A stretch of 64,000 nt of DNA, from positions 4,992,501 to 5,056,500 of the forward strand of contig NZ_CP025407.1 of assembly GCF_002847285.1 (NCBI RefSeq). Reading direction: 5' to 3'. A program made the position numbers and the translations under genes. The stretch is from Streptomyces sp. CMB-StM0423. GTDB taxonomy: Bacteria; Actinomycetota; Actinomycetes; Streptomycetales; Streptomycetaceae. Shown here piece after piece: positions 35,872-44,022 of the stretch; position 1 is the first letter of the stretch; each line of letters starts with the position of its first letter. The notes below the pieces were generated by a model. The model did no database searches. It saw only the letters and a list, made by a program, of their open reading frames with translations, and was not told the origin of the DNA.

Positions 35872-36100
35872 TCACCGCGGGCCGACGCCCGCGTCGAACA
35901 TGATGCGGTGGAGGTCGCCGCTCTCCACCGCGTTGACCGGGTACGCGGCCGCTGGTCAGCGGCAGGTGGTCCGGCGGCGGGTGCGCGCGGAGCAGTGCCG
36001 GTTGGGTACGGGGGGTCTGGGCCGCGTGGCGCAGCGCCTCGGCGCCGGCGTGCGCCAGTAGCGCCTGGTCTTGCAACGGCGGGAGTTCCACGAGCCACAT
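35872..36100 (-). pseudogene. Short remnant of a regulator-type ATPase (tentative)
   Basis: Minus-strand ATG 36100 opens MWLVELPPLQDQALLAHAGAEALRH (read in two parts: MWLVELPPLQDQ and ALLAHAGAEALRH), which resembles the segment after the P-loop in COG3903-type regulator ATPases. About 50 codons later the frame degrades, and the next frame ends cleanly with YPVNAVESGDLHRIMFDAG and a stop at 35872. Either it is a frameshifted fragment or two unrelated pieces. The P-loop and most of the protein are missing. Confidence 0.3.
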
Positions 36101-36353
36101 GCCATCGGCGACCACCTCCTCGGCCCGCGCCGCTGCCCCGTGCGCCGACCGTGCTCCCAGTGTGAGGGGGAGAGCGGGGGCGCGGGCCGATTCCGCGGGA
36201 AACGGCTGCGCGAGGGTGGGGCTGGTGGTAAAAGACGGTCGGCCGGGTGCCGTGTGGGGGAATTGCGGACGGAATCTGACCTGAAGTCGTCCTACGGTCG
36301 GGGGCATCCGGGTCGGCGGCATCCGGGCCGGCGGCGGTGAGGAGAGACGGCGG

Positions 36354-37670
36354 ATGGGTACGCGGACGATGACGTGGGCGCAGGCCAGCGCGCGCCGGCT
36401 GGCGCGCAGCGGGCTGGCGGGGGTGGCGACGCCGGAGGGCGCGGGGGACTCCGCGGTGGCGGTCGGCGGCGCCCCGGCGGTCGCCGGCTCCGCGGGCAGC
36501 CGTCCCGCGCGCTCCGGCTCCCCGGCAGGCGGCCCGGCGCGCGGTGCTCGTACGGGCGCCGCCTCCGCCGGCGACGTACCCCCCGGCACCCCCGCCGCCG
36601 TCCTCCGCGCCCTCTGCGGGGCCCAGGCCCAGGTGCTCTCCGCCGCCGAACTCTCCGTCGGCATGCGCCTCGCCGACGCCACCCGCGCCGACGTACGCCG
36701 CGCGCTGTGGGAGGACCGCACCGTGGTCAAGACCTTCGGCCCCCGCGGCACCATCCACCTCCTCCCCGCCGCCGACCTGCCCCTGTGGACCGGCGCGCTC
36801 GGCGCGCTCCCCACCGGCTCCGGCAACGGCGGCGGCACCCTCGGGCTGCTCACCCCCGACCAGGCCGACGCCGTCGTCGCCGCCGCGGCCGACGCCCTCG
36901 CCGACGCGGAGCTGACCGTCGACGAGCTCACCGACGCCCTCGCGGAGCGGGCCGGGTCGTGGGCGGCGGACCCGGTGATGGAGGCGTTCCAGACGAAGTG
37001 GCCGCGCTGGCGGGCCGCCACCGCGCTGGCCGCGCACCGCGGCGCGCTGTGCTTCGGGCCGAACCGCGGCCGGAAGGTCACGTACACGAGCCCGCAGCGC
37101 TGGCTGCCGGGCTTCGCCCCCGCGCCCCCGGAGGAGGCGCTGAGCGCGCTCGTACGCCGCTATCTGTACGCCTACGGCCCCGCCACCCCGCAGGACTTCG
37201 CCCGCTGGCTCGCCGCCCCCGCGGGCTGGGCCAGGGACCTCTTCGCGGCGCGGGCGAAGGCGGCCGAGATCGAGCCGGTGGAGCTGGCGGGGGTGCCGTC
37301 GTGGGTGGTGGCGGGCGACGCGGCGACGCCGGCGGAGGAGCCGCGCGGGGTACGGCTGCTGCCGTACTTCGACGCGTACGCGATCGCCTGCCGCCCCCGC
37401 GAACTCCTCTTCCCCGGGCGGGCCTACGAGCGCGCCCTCGCCGGCGGCCAGGCGGGCAACTTCCCGGTGCTGCTGATCGACGGCCAGGCCGCGGGCGTCT
37501 GGCACCAGCGCCGCTCGGGCCGCCGGATCACGGTCACGGTCGAACCCCTCGACCGCCTCCCGGCCCGGCACGGCCGGGCGCTGGAGGGGGAGGTGGAACG
37601 GCTGGCCCGGATCATGGAGGGCCGGGCGGAGCTGACGGTGGGCCGGACAGAAGTGGGCCCCCACGCGTAG
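36354..37670 (+). CDS. Winged-helix DNA-binding protein (AlkZ/HTH_42-like)
   Basis: A 438-residue protein of the winged-helix family that includes DNA glycosylases AlkZ/YcaQ: MTWAQASARRLARSGLAG at the start, LCGAQAQVLSAAELSVGMRL, TFGPRGTIHLLPAADLPLW, and LLPYFDAYAIACRPRELL in the C-terminal half. Relatives bind or unhook damaged DNA; activity here is unproven. About 50 residues of Ala/Gly/Pro/Ser (about 22-75) are inserted after the first helix compared with usual relatives. ATG 36354 follows GAGGAGAGA. Confidence 0.75.
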   Translation: MGTRTMTWAQASARRLARSGLAGVATPEGAGDSAVAVGGAPAVAGSAGSRPARSGSPAGGPARGARTGAASAGDVPPGTPAAVLRALCGAQAQVLSAAELSVGMRLADATRADVRRALWEDRTVVKTFGPRGTIHLLPAADLPLWTGALGALPTGSGNGGGTLGLLTPDQADAVVAAAADALADAELTVDELTDALAERAGSWAADPVMEAFQTKWPRWRAATALAAHRGALCFGPNRGRKVTYTSPQRWLPGFAPAPPEEALSALVRRYLYAYGPATPQDFARWLAAPAGWARDLFAARAKAAEIEPVELAGVPSWVVAGDAATPAEEPRGVRLLPYFDAYAIACRPRELLFPGRAYERALAGGQAGNFPVLLIDGQAAGVWHQRRSGRRITVTVEPLDRLPARHGRALEGEVERLARIMEGRAELTVGRTEVGPHA

Positions 37671-38064
37671 CGGCGGCACCGGGGTGCGGTCCGGCGGGCG
37701 TGCGGCCGTTGCGGGCTGTGGGGCCCGCGCCAGGTGGGTACGCACGGGAAGGTCCGGCGCGGGCACAGCGCCGGACGCCGGCGCCGTGGGCCGGCCCCCG
37801 GCCTGCGGCCTGGGCCTGGGCCTCAGCCGGTGGCACCCGGTCCCCGCACGGCGGCGGGGCTGTGGGCCCGGCACCGGGACCGCGGCCTGGGGGCGGCCGG
37901 TTCGTACGGCCCGGTCGGTGGCCCCGCCGGGCTCCCGCTGCGCCGTCCGTACGGCGAGCCCCTGCGGCCCGCGCCCCCGGGTGCTCGCCGCCATCCCGTG
38001 GCCCTGACTCCGTACGGCCCCCGCACGCCCCCCTACGACCCCACCCCGCCTCCCCCGGCGGGAG
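37671..38064. other. 394-bp intergenic stretch, GTACGG-rich
   Basis: No gene is supported. The sequence is dominated by Gly/Pro/Arg-coding GC-rich strings with GTACGG and CCGGCC words repeated on both strands. It lies between convergent genes. Confidence 0.4.
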
Positions 38065-38394
38065 TCAGCTCCGTACCGCCGCGCTGATCAGCTCCCGCTG
38101 CACCGGGGCCAGGCTGCGGAGCCTGCGGGTGTCCGACAGGCCCAGCTTCGCCATCAGCTTCGCCGTCTGCGCGGGACCCACCCCCGGCAGCGCCAGCAGG
38201 AAGTCCTTCGCCAGCATGTCCCCGGCCAGGGCGTCCCGCGCCGCGCGCTCCAGCGCCTGGACGCAGTCGACCTCCCCGTTCTTGATCGCCCGGACCAGCG
38301 CGGTCCGGGCTCGCTGGGCCTCAAGTGCCTGGTCCAAGGCGCGCGCACACTCCACCGGACTGCGCTGTCCCGGGATCTTCTTCATCGGCCCCAT
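38065..38394 (-). CDS. Integration-host-factor-like protein (actinobacterial IHF family)
   Basis: This 109-residue protein has the helix-two-turn-helix fold of mycobacterial and Streptomyces IHF: an N-terminal helical region with ARTALVRAIKNGEVDCVQAL, then the DNA-binding FLLALPGVGPAQTAKLMAKLG and LRSLAPVQRELI. These proteins bend DNA and shape the nucleoid during growth and sporulation. Since the essential copy normally sits next to gmk/rpoZ, this one is probably a paralogue. ATG 38394 gives 8 nt to AGGGGAG; GTG 38400 in frame is too close. Confidence 0.75.
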   Translation of the reverse strand: MGPMKKIPGQRSPVECARALDQALEAQRARTALVRAIKNGEVDCVQALERAARDALAGDMLAKDFLLALPGVGPAQTAKLMAKLGLSDTRRLRSLAPVQRELISAAVRS

Positions 38395-38587
38395 CCGCAC
38401 TACTCCCCTCTAGCTACTGCGACTTGAGGAGAACAGTAGCCGGAGTATCCGGATTTGATCCGCCATTTGAGTGTGTGCCGCTAAAGTCAGTTGTGCTGAA
38501 AAGTAACCGACTTGGGCGCTTAGTCGCGATGTCGGACGGTCTGCTGTGCGTATCCACTGCTCCGCAGTTCTCCTGCCTGCGTTGGTA

Positions 38588-38612
38588 ATTCTGGAGGTTT
38601 GATATCCAGAAT
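38588..38612 (+). promoter_or_regulatory. Inverted-repeat operator of the Rrf2 gene
   Basis: ATTCTGGA (38588-38595) and TCCAGAAT (38605-38612) are perfect inverted repeats with a 9-nt spacer. They overlap the ribosome binding site and end 1 nt before the ATG at 38614. Rrf2 regulators bind such dyads and often autoregulate. Confidence 0.55.
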
Positions 38613-38613
38613 C

Positions 38614-39087
38614 ATGAGGATGACCGAGGGCGTCGAGTGGGCGCTGCACAGTTGCCTGAACCCGGCGTGGGCAGGACCCGGCCGCCCGGTGACGGCCGCC
38701 CGCCTCGCGGCGTACCACGAACTCCCCGCCCCGTACCTCAACAAGCAGCTCCAGGCCCTCGTCCGGGCCGGCATCGTCATCTCCACCTCCGGGCCGCGCG
38801 GCGGCTTCCGCCTCGCCCGGCCGCTCGCGCGGATCAGGCTGATGGACGTCGTCGCCGCCGTCGAGGGCCCCGACGAGGCGTTCCGCTGCACGGAGATCCG
38901 GCAGCAGGGGCCCGGGGGCGGGGCGCCCGCGAGCTACCGGCTGCCGTGCGCCTTCGCGCACGCGATGGCCCGCGCCGAGCCGGCGTGGCGCCGGGAGCCG
39001 GCCGGGCAGACGCTGGAAGACGTGCGGGAGCAGGCGCAGGCGCCGGCCGCGCGCGAGCGGCTGCGGCGCTGGCTCGCGAACGGCTGA
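38614..39087 (+). CDS. Rrf2-family transcriptional regulator
   Basis: A 157-residue Rrf2 regulator: MRMTEGVEWALHSCLN, then the winged helix with RLAAYHELPAPYLNKQLQALVRAG and the wing ISTSGPRGGFRLARP. There is one Cys near residue 88 (FRCTEI) and one near 110 (LPCAFA), not the three-Cys cluster of IscR/NsrR, so an Fe-S cluster is doubtful. ATG 38614 was chosen over TTG 38599 because the N-terminus then matches relatives. The decayed RidA-like gene 245 bp downstream was probably its target. Confidence 0.82.
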   Translation: MRMTEGVEWALHSCLNPAWAGPGRPVTAARLAAYHELPAPYLNKQLQALVRAGIVISTSGPRGGFRLARPLARIRLMDVVAAVEGPDEAFRCTEIRQQGPGGGAPASYRLPCAFAHAMARAEPAWRREPAGQTLEDVREQAQAPAARERLRRWLANG

Positions 39088-39331
39088 CGGGATTTTCCGG
39101 TAAGGACCGGCCGGTGCCGGGGGCGTGCTCGTCGACGCGGTCGCGCTGGGGGCGGCGCCGGCTGCGGGGGCGGTACTCACCCTCGCGGCGGTAGTCCTGT
39201 GCACCCGTACGACCCGAGTACCGCCCGCCGCCCCCCTGCCGCCGCGCCGGCCGAGACACCGTGAGCCGACCCGGCACCACCCCGAACACCCCCGCGCCCG
39301 TTCCGAATTCACCCGAAAGGACATACCGGCC

Positions 39332-39721
39332 ATGACCCGCGCGCTCCGCAACCCCCCGCAGCTCCACGACCCCACCGGATACGGCTGCAGCCACGTCGCC
39401 ACCGCCCCCGGCCGGCCGGTCTGCATCGCCGGCCAGTACGCCTCGGACGAGACCGGAGCCGTCGTCTCCGCCGACTTCGCCGCCCAGGTCGAGCGGTCCT
39501 CCGCCAGCCTCGGCACGTACGTCGTCGGCCACGACCGCGAGCGGCCGGAGACCGTCCTCGCCGCGCTGCACCGGGTGTGGGGCGACTCACTGCCCGCGCA
39601 GACACTCGTCGGGGTGGCGTCGCGGCGCTGCCGGAGATGCTCTTCGAGGTCGACGCGGTGGCCGTACGGGCCACGGGCCGCGGGGTCCGCCGCCCCCGGG
39701 GCACCCGCCGGTCCCCGCTGA
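39332..39721 (+). pseudogene. Decayed RidA-family (Rid/YjgF) gene
   Basis: The N-terminus reads as a RidA-type protein (GYGCSHVATAPGRPVCIAGQ, then AQVERSSASLG). About 20 residues that normally lie between this and TYVVGHDRERPETVL are missing in frame. Later, LPAQTLVGVA is followed by a frameshift near 39615-39622: the proper C-terminus (ALPEMLFEVDAVAVRA) is in the next frame. That frame has no stop and runs into the radical SAM gene. RidA proteins deaminate reactive enamines or imines; this copy is unlikely to fold. An intact RidA-type gene lies at 43602-44009. Confidence 0.7.
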
Positions 39722-39822
39722 CGCGGCATGTCCGCTCCCCCGGCGCCCGGGACGGGAGGCCGTCCGTGTTCAATGGAGGATGCGGCGTCGCTCCGCCACG
39801 GACGCCGGGAAGGAGCAAGTAC

Positions 39823-41205
39823 ATGGACACCGCAGCCACCGCAGCCACCGCAGCCGGTCGCAGCCGGACCGACCTCATCGAGGGCCTGATGGCCCGCTTC
39901 CCGAACGTGCCCAGAGAGGCCGTGATCAAGGAAGACCTGCTGCGCGGCGGGATGGCCTTCGACGACTCCGCGCTGAGCGGCGCGGGCGAGGACGGCTCCG
40001 GCGAGGTGAAGCCGAAGTCGTACTTCATCTTCTCCTTCGACCACGGCACGCTCCCCGAGCTGGGCGCCGCCGCGCTCAACCGCCCGCCGGAGGAGATCGT
40101 CCTCACCGGCGGCCCGTACGACCTGCGCCGCACGGTCGTCTCGGTACGGGTCAACCCCTCGTCCCCGTACCGCGTGAAGCCGGGCGACGACGGCGCCCTC
40201 GGGCTCTACCTCGACGGCGTGCGCATCGCCGACGTCGGGCTGCCGCCGATGCCGGACTACTACCGGCACAAGCTCGCCAACGGGAAGTCCGTGATGGAGG
40301 TGGCGCCCACCATCCAGTGGGGCTACCTGATCTACCTCACGGTCTTCCGGGTCTGCCAGTACTTCGGCGCCAAGGAGGAGTGCCAGTACTGCGACATCAA
40401 CCACAACTGGCGCCAGCACAAGGCCGCCGGCCGCCCGTACACGGGCGTGAAGCCGGTGGAGGAGGTGCTGGAGGCGCTGGAGATCATCGACCGGTACGAC
40501 ACCGCGAAGACCTCCACCGCGTACACCCTCACCGGCGGCGCCGTGACCTCCCACATCGGCGGCAAGGACGAGGCGGACTTCTACGGCCAGTACGCCAAGG
40601 CCATCGAGGAGCGCTTCCCCGGCCGCTGGATCGGCAAGGTCGTCGCCCAGGCGCTGCCGAAGGCCGACGTGCAGCGCTTCCACGACTACGGCGCGCAGAT
40701 CTACCACCCCAACTTCGAGGTGTGGGACCGGCGGCTGTTCGAGCTGTACTGCCCGGGCAAGGAGCGCTACGTCGGCCGCGACGAGTGGCACCGCCGGATC
40801 CTCGACTCCGCGGAGGTCTTCGGGCCTTCCAACGTCATCCCCAACTTCGTCGCGGGCGTGGAGATGGCCGAGCCGTTCGGCTTCACGACGGTCGACGAGG
40901 CCATCGCGTCCACGCGCGAGGGGCTGGACTTCTTCATGTCGCACGGGGTCGTGCCGCGGTTCACCACCTGGTGCCCGGAGCCGACGACGCCGCTGGGCAA
41001 GGCCAACCCCGAGGGCGCGCCGCTGGAGTACCACATCCGGCTGCTGGAGACGTACCAGGACGCGCTGGACACCCACGGTCTCTCGTCCCCTCCGGGCTAC
41101 GGGCCGCCGGGGGCGGGGCGCGCGGTGTTCTCGGTCAGCTCCTTCATGGACTCGATGCCGCTGCCCGACGACGCCTCGGAGGCCGCTGTTCCGGCACGGA
41201 CGTGA
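39823..41205 (+). CDS. Radical SAM protein with unusual CX8CX2C motif
   Basis: A 460-residue protein with a radical SAM-like cysteine motif in the sequence VCQYFGAKEECQYCDINHNW: the cysteines are spaced CX8CX2C, not the usual CX3CX2C. The flanks (IQWGYLIYLTVFR before, YTGVKPVEEVLEAL after, then TLTGGAV as a SAM-binding GGE-like strand) support a partial TIM barrel. The reaction is unknown. ATG 39823 follows AAGGAG at 8 nt. It lies after a decayed RidA gene and is followed by a methyltransferase 46 bp on, which may act in the same pathway. Confidence 0.75.
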   Translation: MDTAATAATAAGRSRTDLIEGLMARFPNVPREAVIKEDLLRGGMAFDDSALSGAGEDGSGEVKPKSYFIFSFDHGTLPELGAAALNRPPEEIVLTGGPYDLRRTVVSVRVNPSSPYRVKPGDDGALGLYLDGVRIADVGLPPMPDYYRHKLANGKSVMEVAPTIQWGYLIYLTVFRVCQYFGAKEECQYCDINHNWRQHKAAGRPYTGVKPVEEVLEALEIIDRYDTAKTSTAYTLTGGAVTSHIGGKDEADFYGQYAKAIEERFPGRWIGKVVAQALPKADVQRFHDYGAQIYHPNFEVWDRRLFELYCPGKERYVGRDEWHRRILDSAEVFGPSNVIPNFVAGVEMAEPFGFTTVDEAIASTREGLDFFMSHGVVPRFTTWCPEPTTPLGKANPEGAPLEYHIRLLETYQDALDTHGLSSPPGYGPPGAGRAVFSVSSFMDSMPLPDDASEAAVPART

Positions 41206-41251
41206 CGATACGGACGTGATGGTGCCGGGGTGACCGCGCGGCCGTGGTGGG

Positions 41252-41911
41252 ATGCTGTCCACCATGGCGCGCGCGGGAGACCACGACAGGACCCGGACCA
41301 GCTACGACACCGTGGCGGAGACCTACCTCGGCACCGTCGGCGGTGAGCTGGCGCACAAGCCGCTGGACCGGGCGCTGCTCGCGGCGCTCCTGGAGCAGGC
41401 CGGGGACGGCGCCCCGGTCGCCGACCTGGGCTGCGGGCCGGGGCACGTCACGGGGTGGCTCGCGGCGCACGGGGCGCGGGCGGTCGGGATCGACCTGTCG
41501 CCCGGCATGGTCGCGCTCGCCCGGCGCGAGCATCCGGCGGCGGAGTTCCGCGAGGGCGACCTGCTGCGGCTGCCGGCGGGGGACGGCGAGTTCGGGGCGG
41601 CGGTCGCGCTGTACTCGGTCATCCACCTCGAACCGGACGAGCTGGCGCCCGCGTTCGCAGAAGCGCGCCGGGTGCTGCGGCCCGGCGGGCGGCTGCTGGT
41701 CTCGTTCCACGTCGGCACCGAGGTGCGGCACCTGGACGACTGGTGGGGGCACCCGGTCGACGTGGACTTCCGCTTCCTGGAGCCGGCGGCGGTGGCCGCC
41801 CTGCTCGGGGCGGCCGGTTTCGAGGCCGAGGCGACGCTGGAGCGCGCCCACTACCCGCAGGAGCCCGAGACGACGCGCGCCTACATCCTCGCCCGGCGGC
41901 CGGAAGCGTAG
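41252..41911 (+). CDS. Class I SAM-dependent methyltransferase
   Basis: A 219-residue methyltransferase with motif I VADLGCGPGHVTGWLA (about 55-70), acidic residue in VGIDLSPGMV, and motif IV/post-motif LLRLPAGDGEFGAAVALYSVIHL plus RRVLRPGGRLLVSFH. The small-molecule substrate is unknown. ATG 41252 or ATG 41264 could start it; neither has a strong ribosome binding site. It is co-directional with the radical SAM gene. Confidence 0.85.
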   Translation: MLSTMARAGDHDRTRTSYDTVAETYLGTVGGELAHKPLDRALLAALLEQAGDGAPVADLGCGPGHVTGWLAAHGARAVGIDLSPGMVALARREHPAAEFREGDLLRLPAGDGEFGAAVALYSVIHLEPDELAPAFAEARRVLRPGGRLLVSFHVGTEVRHLDDWWGHPVDVDFRFLEPAAVAALLGAAGFEAEATLERAHYPQEPETTRAYILARRPEA

Positions 41912-41940
41912 GCCCCGTCCTGAGGCGTAGGGTCTCGCGC

Positions 41941-41971
41941 TTGTCCTGACGTCGGCGTCAACGTCTAACGT
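41941..41971 (+). promoter_or_regulatory. MerR-type promoter with 19-bp spacer; leaderless start
   Basis: TTGTCC (41941-41946) and TAACGT (41966-41971) are separated by 19 bp, the over-long spacing typical of MerR-activated promoters. The spacer holds the dyad TGACG-tcgg-CGTCA. The ATG is at 41979, only 7 nt past the -10 box, so the mRNA is probably leaderless. The operon is thus likely autoregulated. Confidence 0.6.
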
Positions 41972-41978
41972 CGGCCGT

Positions 41979-42389
41979 ATGCGCATCGGGGAACTCGCCG
42001 AGAGAGCCGGGGTCAGCACGCGGACCCTGCGCTACTACGAGTCGCGCGGGCTGCTGCCCGCCGCCGACCGCGGCGCCAACGGCCACCGCGTGTACGGCGA
42101 CGACGCCCTGCGGCTCGTCGCGCAGATCCGCACGCTGCAGGACTTCGGCTTCGAGCTGGAGGACACCCGCCCGTTCGTGGAGTGCCTGCGCGCCGGCCAT
42201 CCGGCGGGCGACTCGTGCCCCGACGCGCGCGCGGTGTACCGCAGGAAGATCGCCGAGCTGGACGGGCTGATGGCCGAACTGCGGGCGGCGCGCGACCACC
42301 TGACCGCGCAGTTGGCGCGCGCCGAGGCGCTGCCGGCGCCGTGCGGCGCGGGCGGGACCGACGGAGACGTGCCGCTGTGCGGCGGCTGA
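41979..42389 (+). CDS. MerR-family regulator
   Basis: A 136-residue regulator: MRIGELAERAGVSTRTLRYYESRGLLPAA is the winged HTH, followed by RTLQDFGFELEDTRPFVECLRAGH and a coiled-coil helix (about 80-115). Three cysteines lie in the effector part (near residues 68, 78 and 125/134), suggesting redox or metal sensing. It overlaps no gene, and the thioredoxin gene starts 14 nt downstream, so thiol stress is the likely signal. Confidence 0.88.
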   Translation: MRIGELAERAGVSTRTLRYYESRGLLPAADRGANGHRVYGDDALRLVAQIRTLQDFGFELEDTRPFVECLRAGHPAGDSCPDARAVYRRKIAELDGLMAELRAARDHLTAQLARAEALPAPCGAGGTDGDVPLCGG

Positions 42390-42402
42390 CGGAAGAGGCC
42401 AC

Positions 42403-42759
42403 ATGACGACTTCAGGGACGACACCGCAGACGACGATCCAGGGCGTTCCGTACGTGACGGACGAGACGTTCGCCGAGGAGGTGCTGCGCGCGGACGTGCC
42501 GGTGCTGGTGCAGTTCACCGCCCAGTGGTGCCCGTCGTGCAAGCAGCTCACCCCGGTCATCAGCGCGCTCGCCGCCGAACTGGGCGACCGGGTCAGGGCC
42601 GTACGCCTCGACGTCGACCACAACCCGGGAACGACCGTCGCACACGGCGTCCTCGCCGTGCCGACGCTGCTCGTCTTCCAGGGCGGCGAGCCCGTACGGT
42701 CCGTGGTCGGCGCCCGCTCCAAGGCCCGCCTCCTGCGGGACCTCGACGGCGTGATCTGA
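42403..42759 (+). CDS. Thioredoxin with WCPSC active site
   Basis: A 118-residue thioredoxin-fold protein with active site WCPSC (W42, C43, C46), rather than WCGPC, and the cis-Pro region AVPTLLVFQGGEPV. The changed middle dipeptide should alter redox potential. It likely reduces cytosolic disulfides and may be induced by the MerR protein encoded upstream. The N-terminal 14 residues are polar and extended. Confidence 0.9.
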   Translation: MTTSGTTPQTTIQGVPYVTDETFAEEVLRADVPVLVQFTAQWCPSCKQLTPVISALAAELGDRVRAVRLDVDHNPGTTVAHGVLAVPTLLVFQGGEPVRSVVGARSKARLLRDLDGVI

Positions 42760-42896
42760 CCCCGGCGGCCGCCCGGGGAAGGCTCGGCGGGAGTGCGGGC
42801 GGCCGGCGGGACGGGGGCCGGAGGGGCGTCCGCCGGGCGGGGTGGTCGCCGGTGCGCCTGCGGGACCGTACGCGTACTCGGGGCAAAACTCCGCGT

Positions 42897-43487
42897 ATGT
42901 CTGCATACGTTCCGCACGGCGCGTACCGTCTCCGGCGCGCTCTCACGCTCCTCTTCGCGCCCCTCCTCACCGCCGCCGCCCTGCTCGCGGGCCCGGCCGC
43001 GGACCCCGCCGCCGCCTGCCCGGCCGGAGCCTGCGGCTCCGTCGTCACCGCCCCGCTCGCACCGCCCGCCCCGGCCACCGAGCCCTGCCCCAGTCCCGAT
43101 CCCGTCGTGTGCCGGATCCGGGTGCTGCCGTGGGACGAGAAGGCAGAGGCGCAGCAGACGCGGATGCGCTACCACGGGCTGCTGGAGGACATGCGCCGCA
43201 CGGAGGCCCGGATGCGGGCGGACGGCGCGTCCGACGAGGAGGTCGCCAGGAAGCTGGTCGACATGCGCAACCAGGCCAAGGAGATCACCCGCGCGGGCAT
43301 GACGCCCGCGGAGGTGCGCGTGCTGGAGGAGCGCAACCAGGCCAAGTACGGCAACCCCCTCGGCCCGACGGCCGACCAGCTCTACGCCAAGTACGGCTCC
43401 TGGCCCGAGGTCATCGCCGCCTCCACCCGCACCAGCACGGCCGTCGACGAGGCGCTGAGCCTGCACTACCACCCCTGCCCCGTGTAA
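42897..43487 (+). CDS. Secreted hypothetical protein
   Basis: A 196-residue protein with an Arg-rich start, hydrophobic core (LTLLFAPLLTAAALLAG, about 15-31) and a cleavage site near AAAC at 39-42. Mature protein has about four cysteines near the N-terminus (ACPAGACG and CPSPDPVVC) and then charged helices (EKAEAQQTRMRYHGLLEDM). No family recognised. The start ATG 42897 has a weak ribosome binding site. Confidence 0.6.
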   Translation: MSAYVPHGAYRLRRALTLLFAPLLTAAALLAGPAADPAAACPAGACGSVVTAPLAPPAPATEPCPSPDPVVCRIRVLPWDEKAEAQQTRMRYHGLLEDMRRTEARMRADGASDEEVARKLVDMRNQAKEITRAGMTPAEVRVLEERNQAKYGNPLGPTADQLYAKYGSWPEVIAASTRTSTAVDEALSLHYHPCPV

Positions 43488-43601
43488 CGCCCGGGGCTGC
43501 GGGGGCTCCCGGGGCTCTCGGGGCGGTAAAGAAATACGTGGCGGGCGGGGCCGATCCTTGCGAGGGTCGGGGTGTCCGACCCCGGCTCAGAAGGAGTGCC
43601 C

Positions 43602-44009
43602 GTGCCCCGTGCCGTCACGCTCATCCGCTCCGCGTCCCTGTCGGACGTCGCCGAGTACGCCTACGCCGCCACGGCGCCCGCCGAGGCCCGGCTGATCTTC
43701 CTCGCGGGCGCCTGCCCGCTGAACGCGGACGGCTCCACCGCCGCGGTCGGGGACTACGCCGGGCAGGCGGCCAAGTCCGTCGAGAACCTGCGCACCGCGC
43801 TCGCGGACGCGGGCGCCGCGCTGCCGGACGTGATCAGCACCCGCGTCCTTGTCGCCTCCACCCGGCAGGAGGATCTGGTGAAGGCGTGGGAGGTGGTACG
43901 GGACGCCTTCGGCGAACACGACGTACCCAGCACGCTGATGGGCGTCACCGTCCTCGGCTACTACGACCAGCTCGTGGAGATCGAGGCCGTCGCCGCGGTG
44001 GTCGACTAG
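43602..44009 (+). CDS. RidA-family protein
   Basis: A 135-residue Rid/YjgF-type protein: LIFLAGACPLNADGSTAAVGDYAGQAAKSVENLRTALADAG (read in pieces) and VISTRVLVAS, GVTVLGYYDQLVEIEAVA at the end. Rid enzymes hydrolyse enamine/imine intermediates. It lacks the Arg normally seen in the RidA subgroup (the VxSTRVLVA position holds Arg but context differs), so it may belong to another Rid branch. GTG 43602 is chosen over GTG 43572 because AAGGAG lies 6 nt upstream. Confidence 0.78.
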   Translation: MPRAVTLIRSASLSDVAEYAYAATAPAEARLIFLAGACPLNADGSTAAVGDYAGQAAKSVENLRTALADAGAALPDVISTRVLVASTRQEDLVKAWEVVRDAFGEHDVPSTLMGVTVLGYYDQLVEIEAVAAVVD

Positions 44010-44022
44010 CCCGTCCGGCCCG

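Noticed and set aside
39577..39822. Upstream extension of the radical SAM gene
   Set aside because: This part encodes the frameshifted RidA C-terminus and then junk; the radical SAM start at 39823 has its own ribosome binding site.
38410..41265. 951-codon minus-strand frame across Rrf2, RidA remnant and radical SAM genes
   Set aside because: It spans several clear plus-strand genes and has no recognisable domain.
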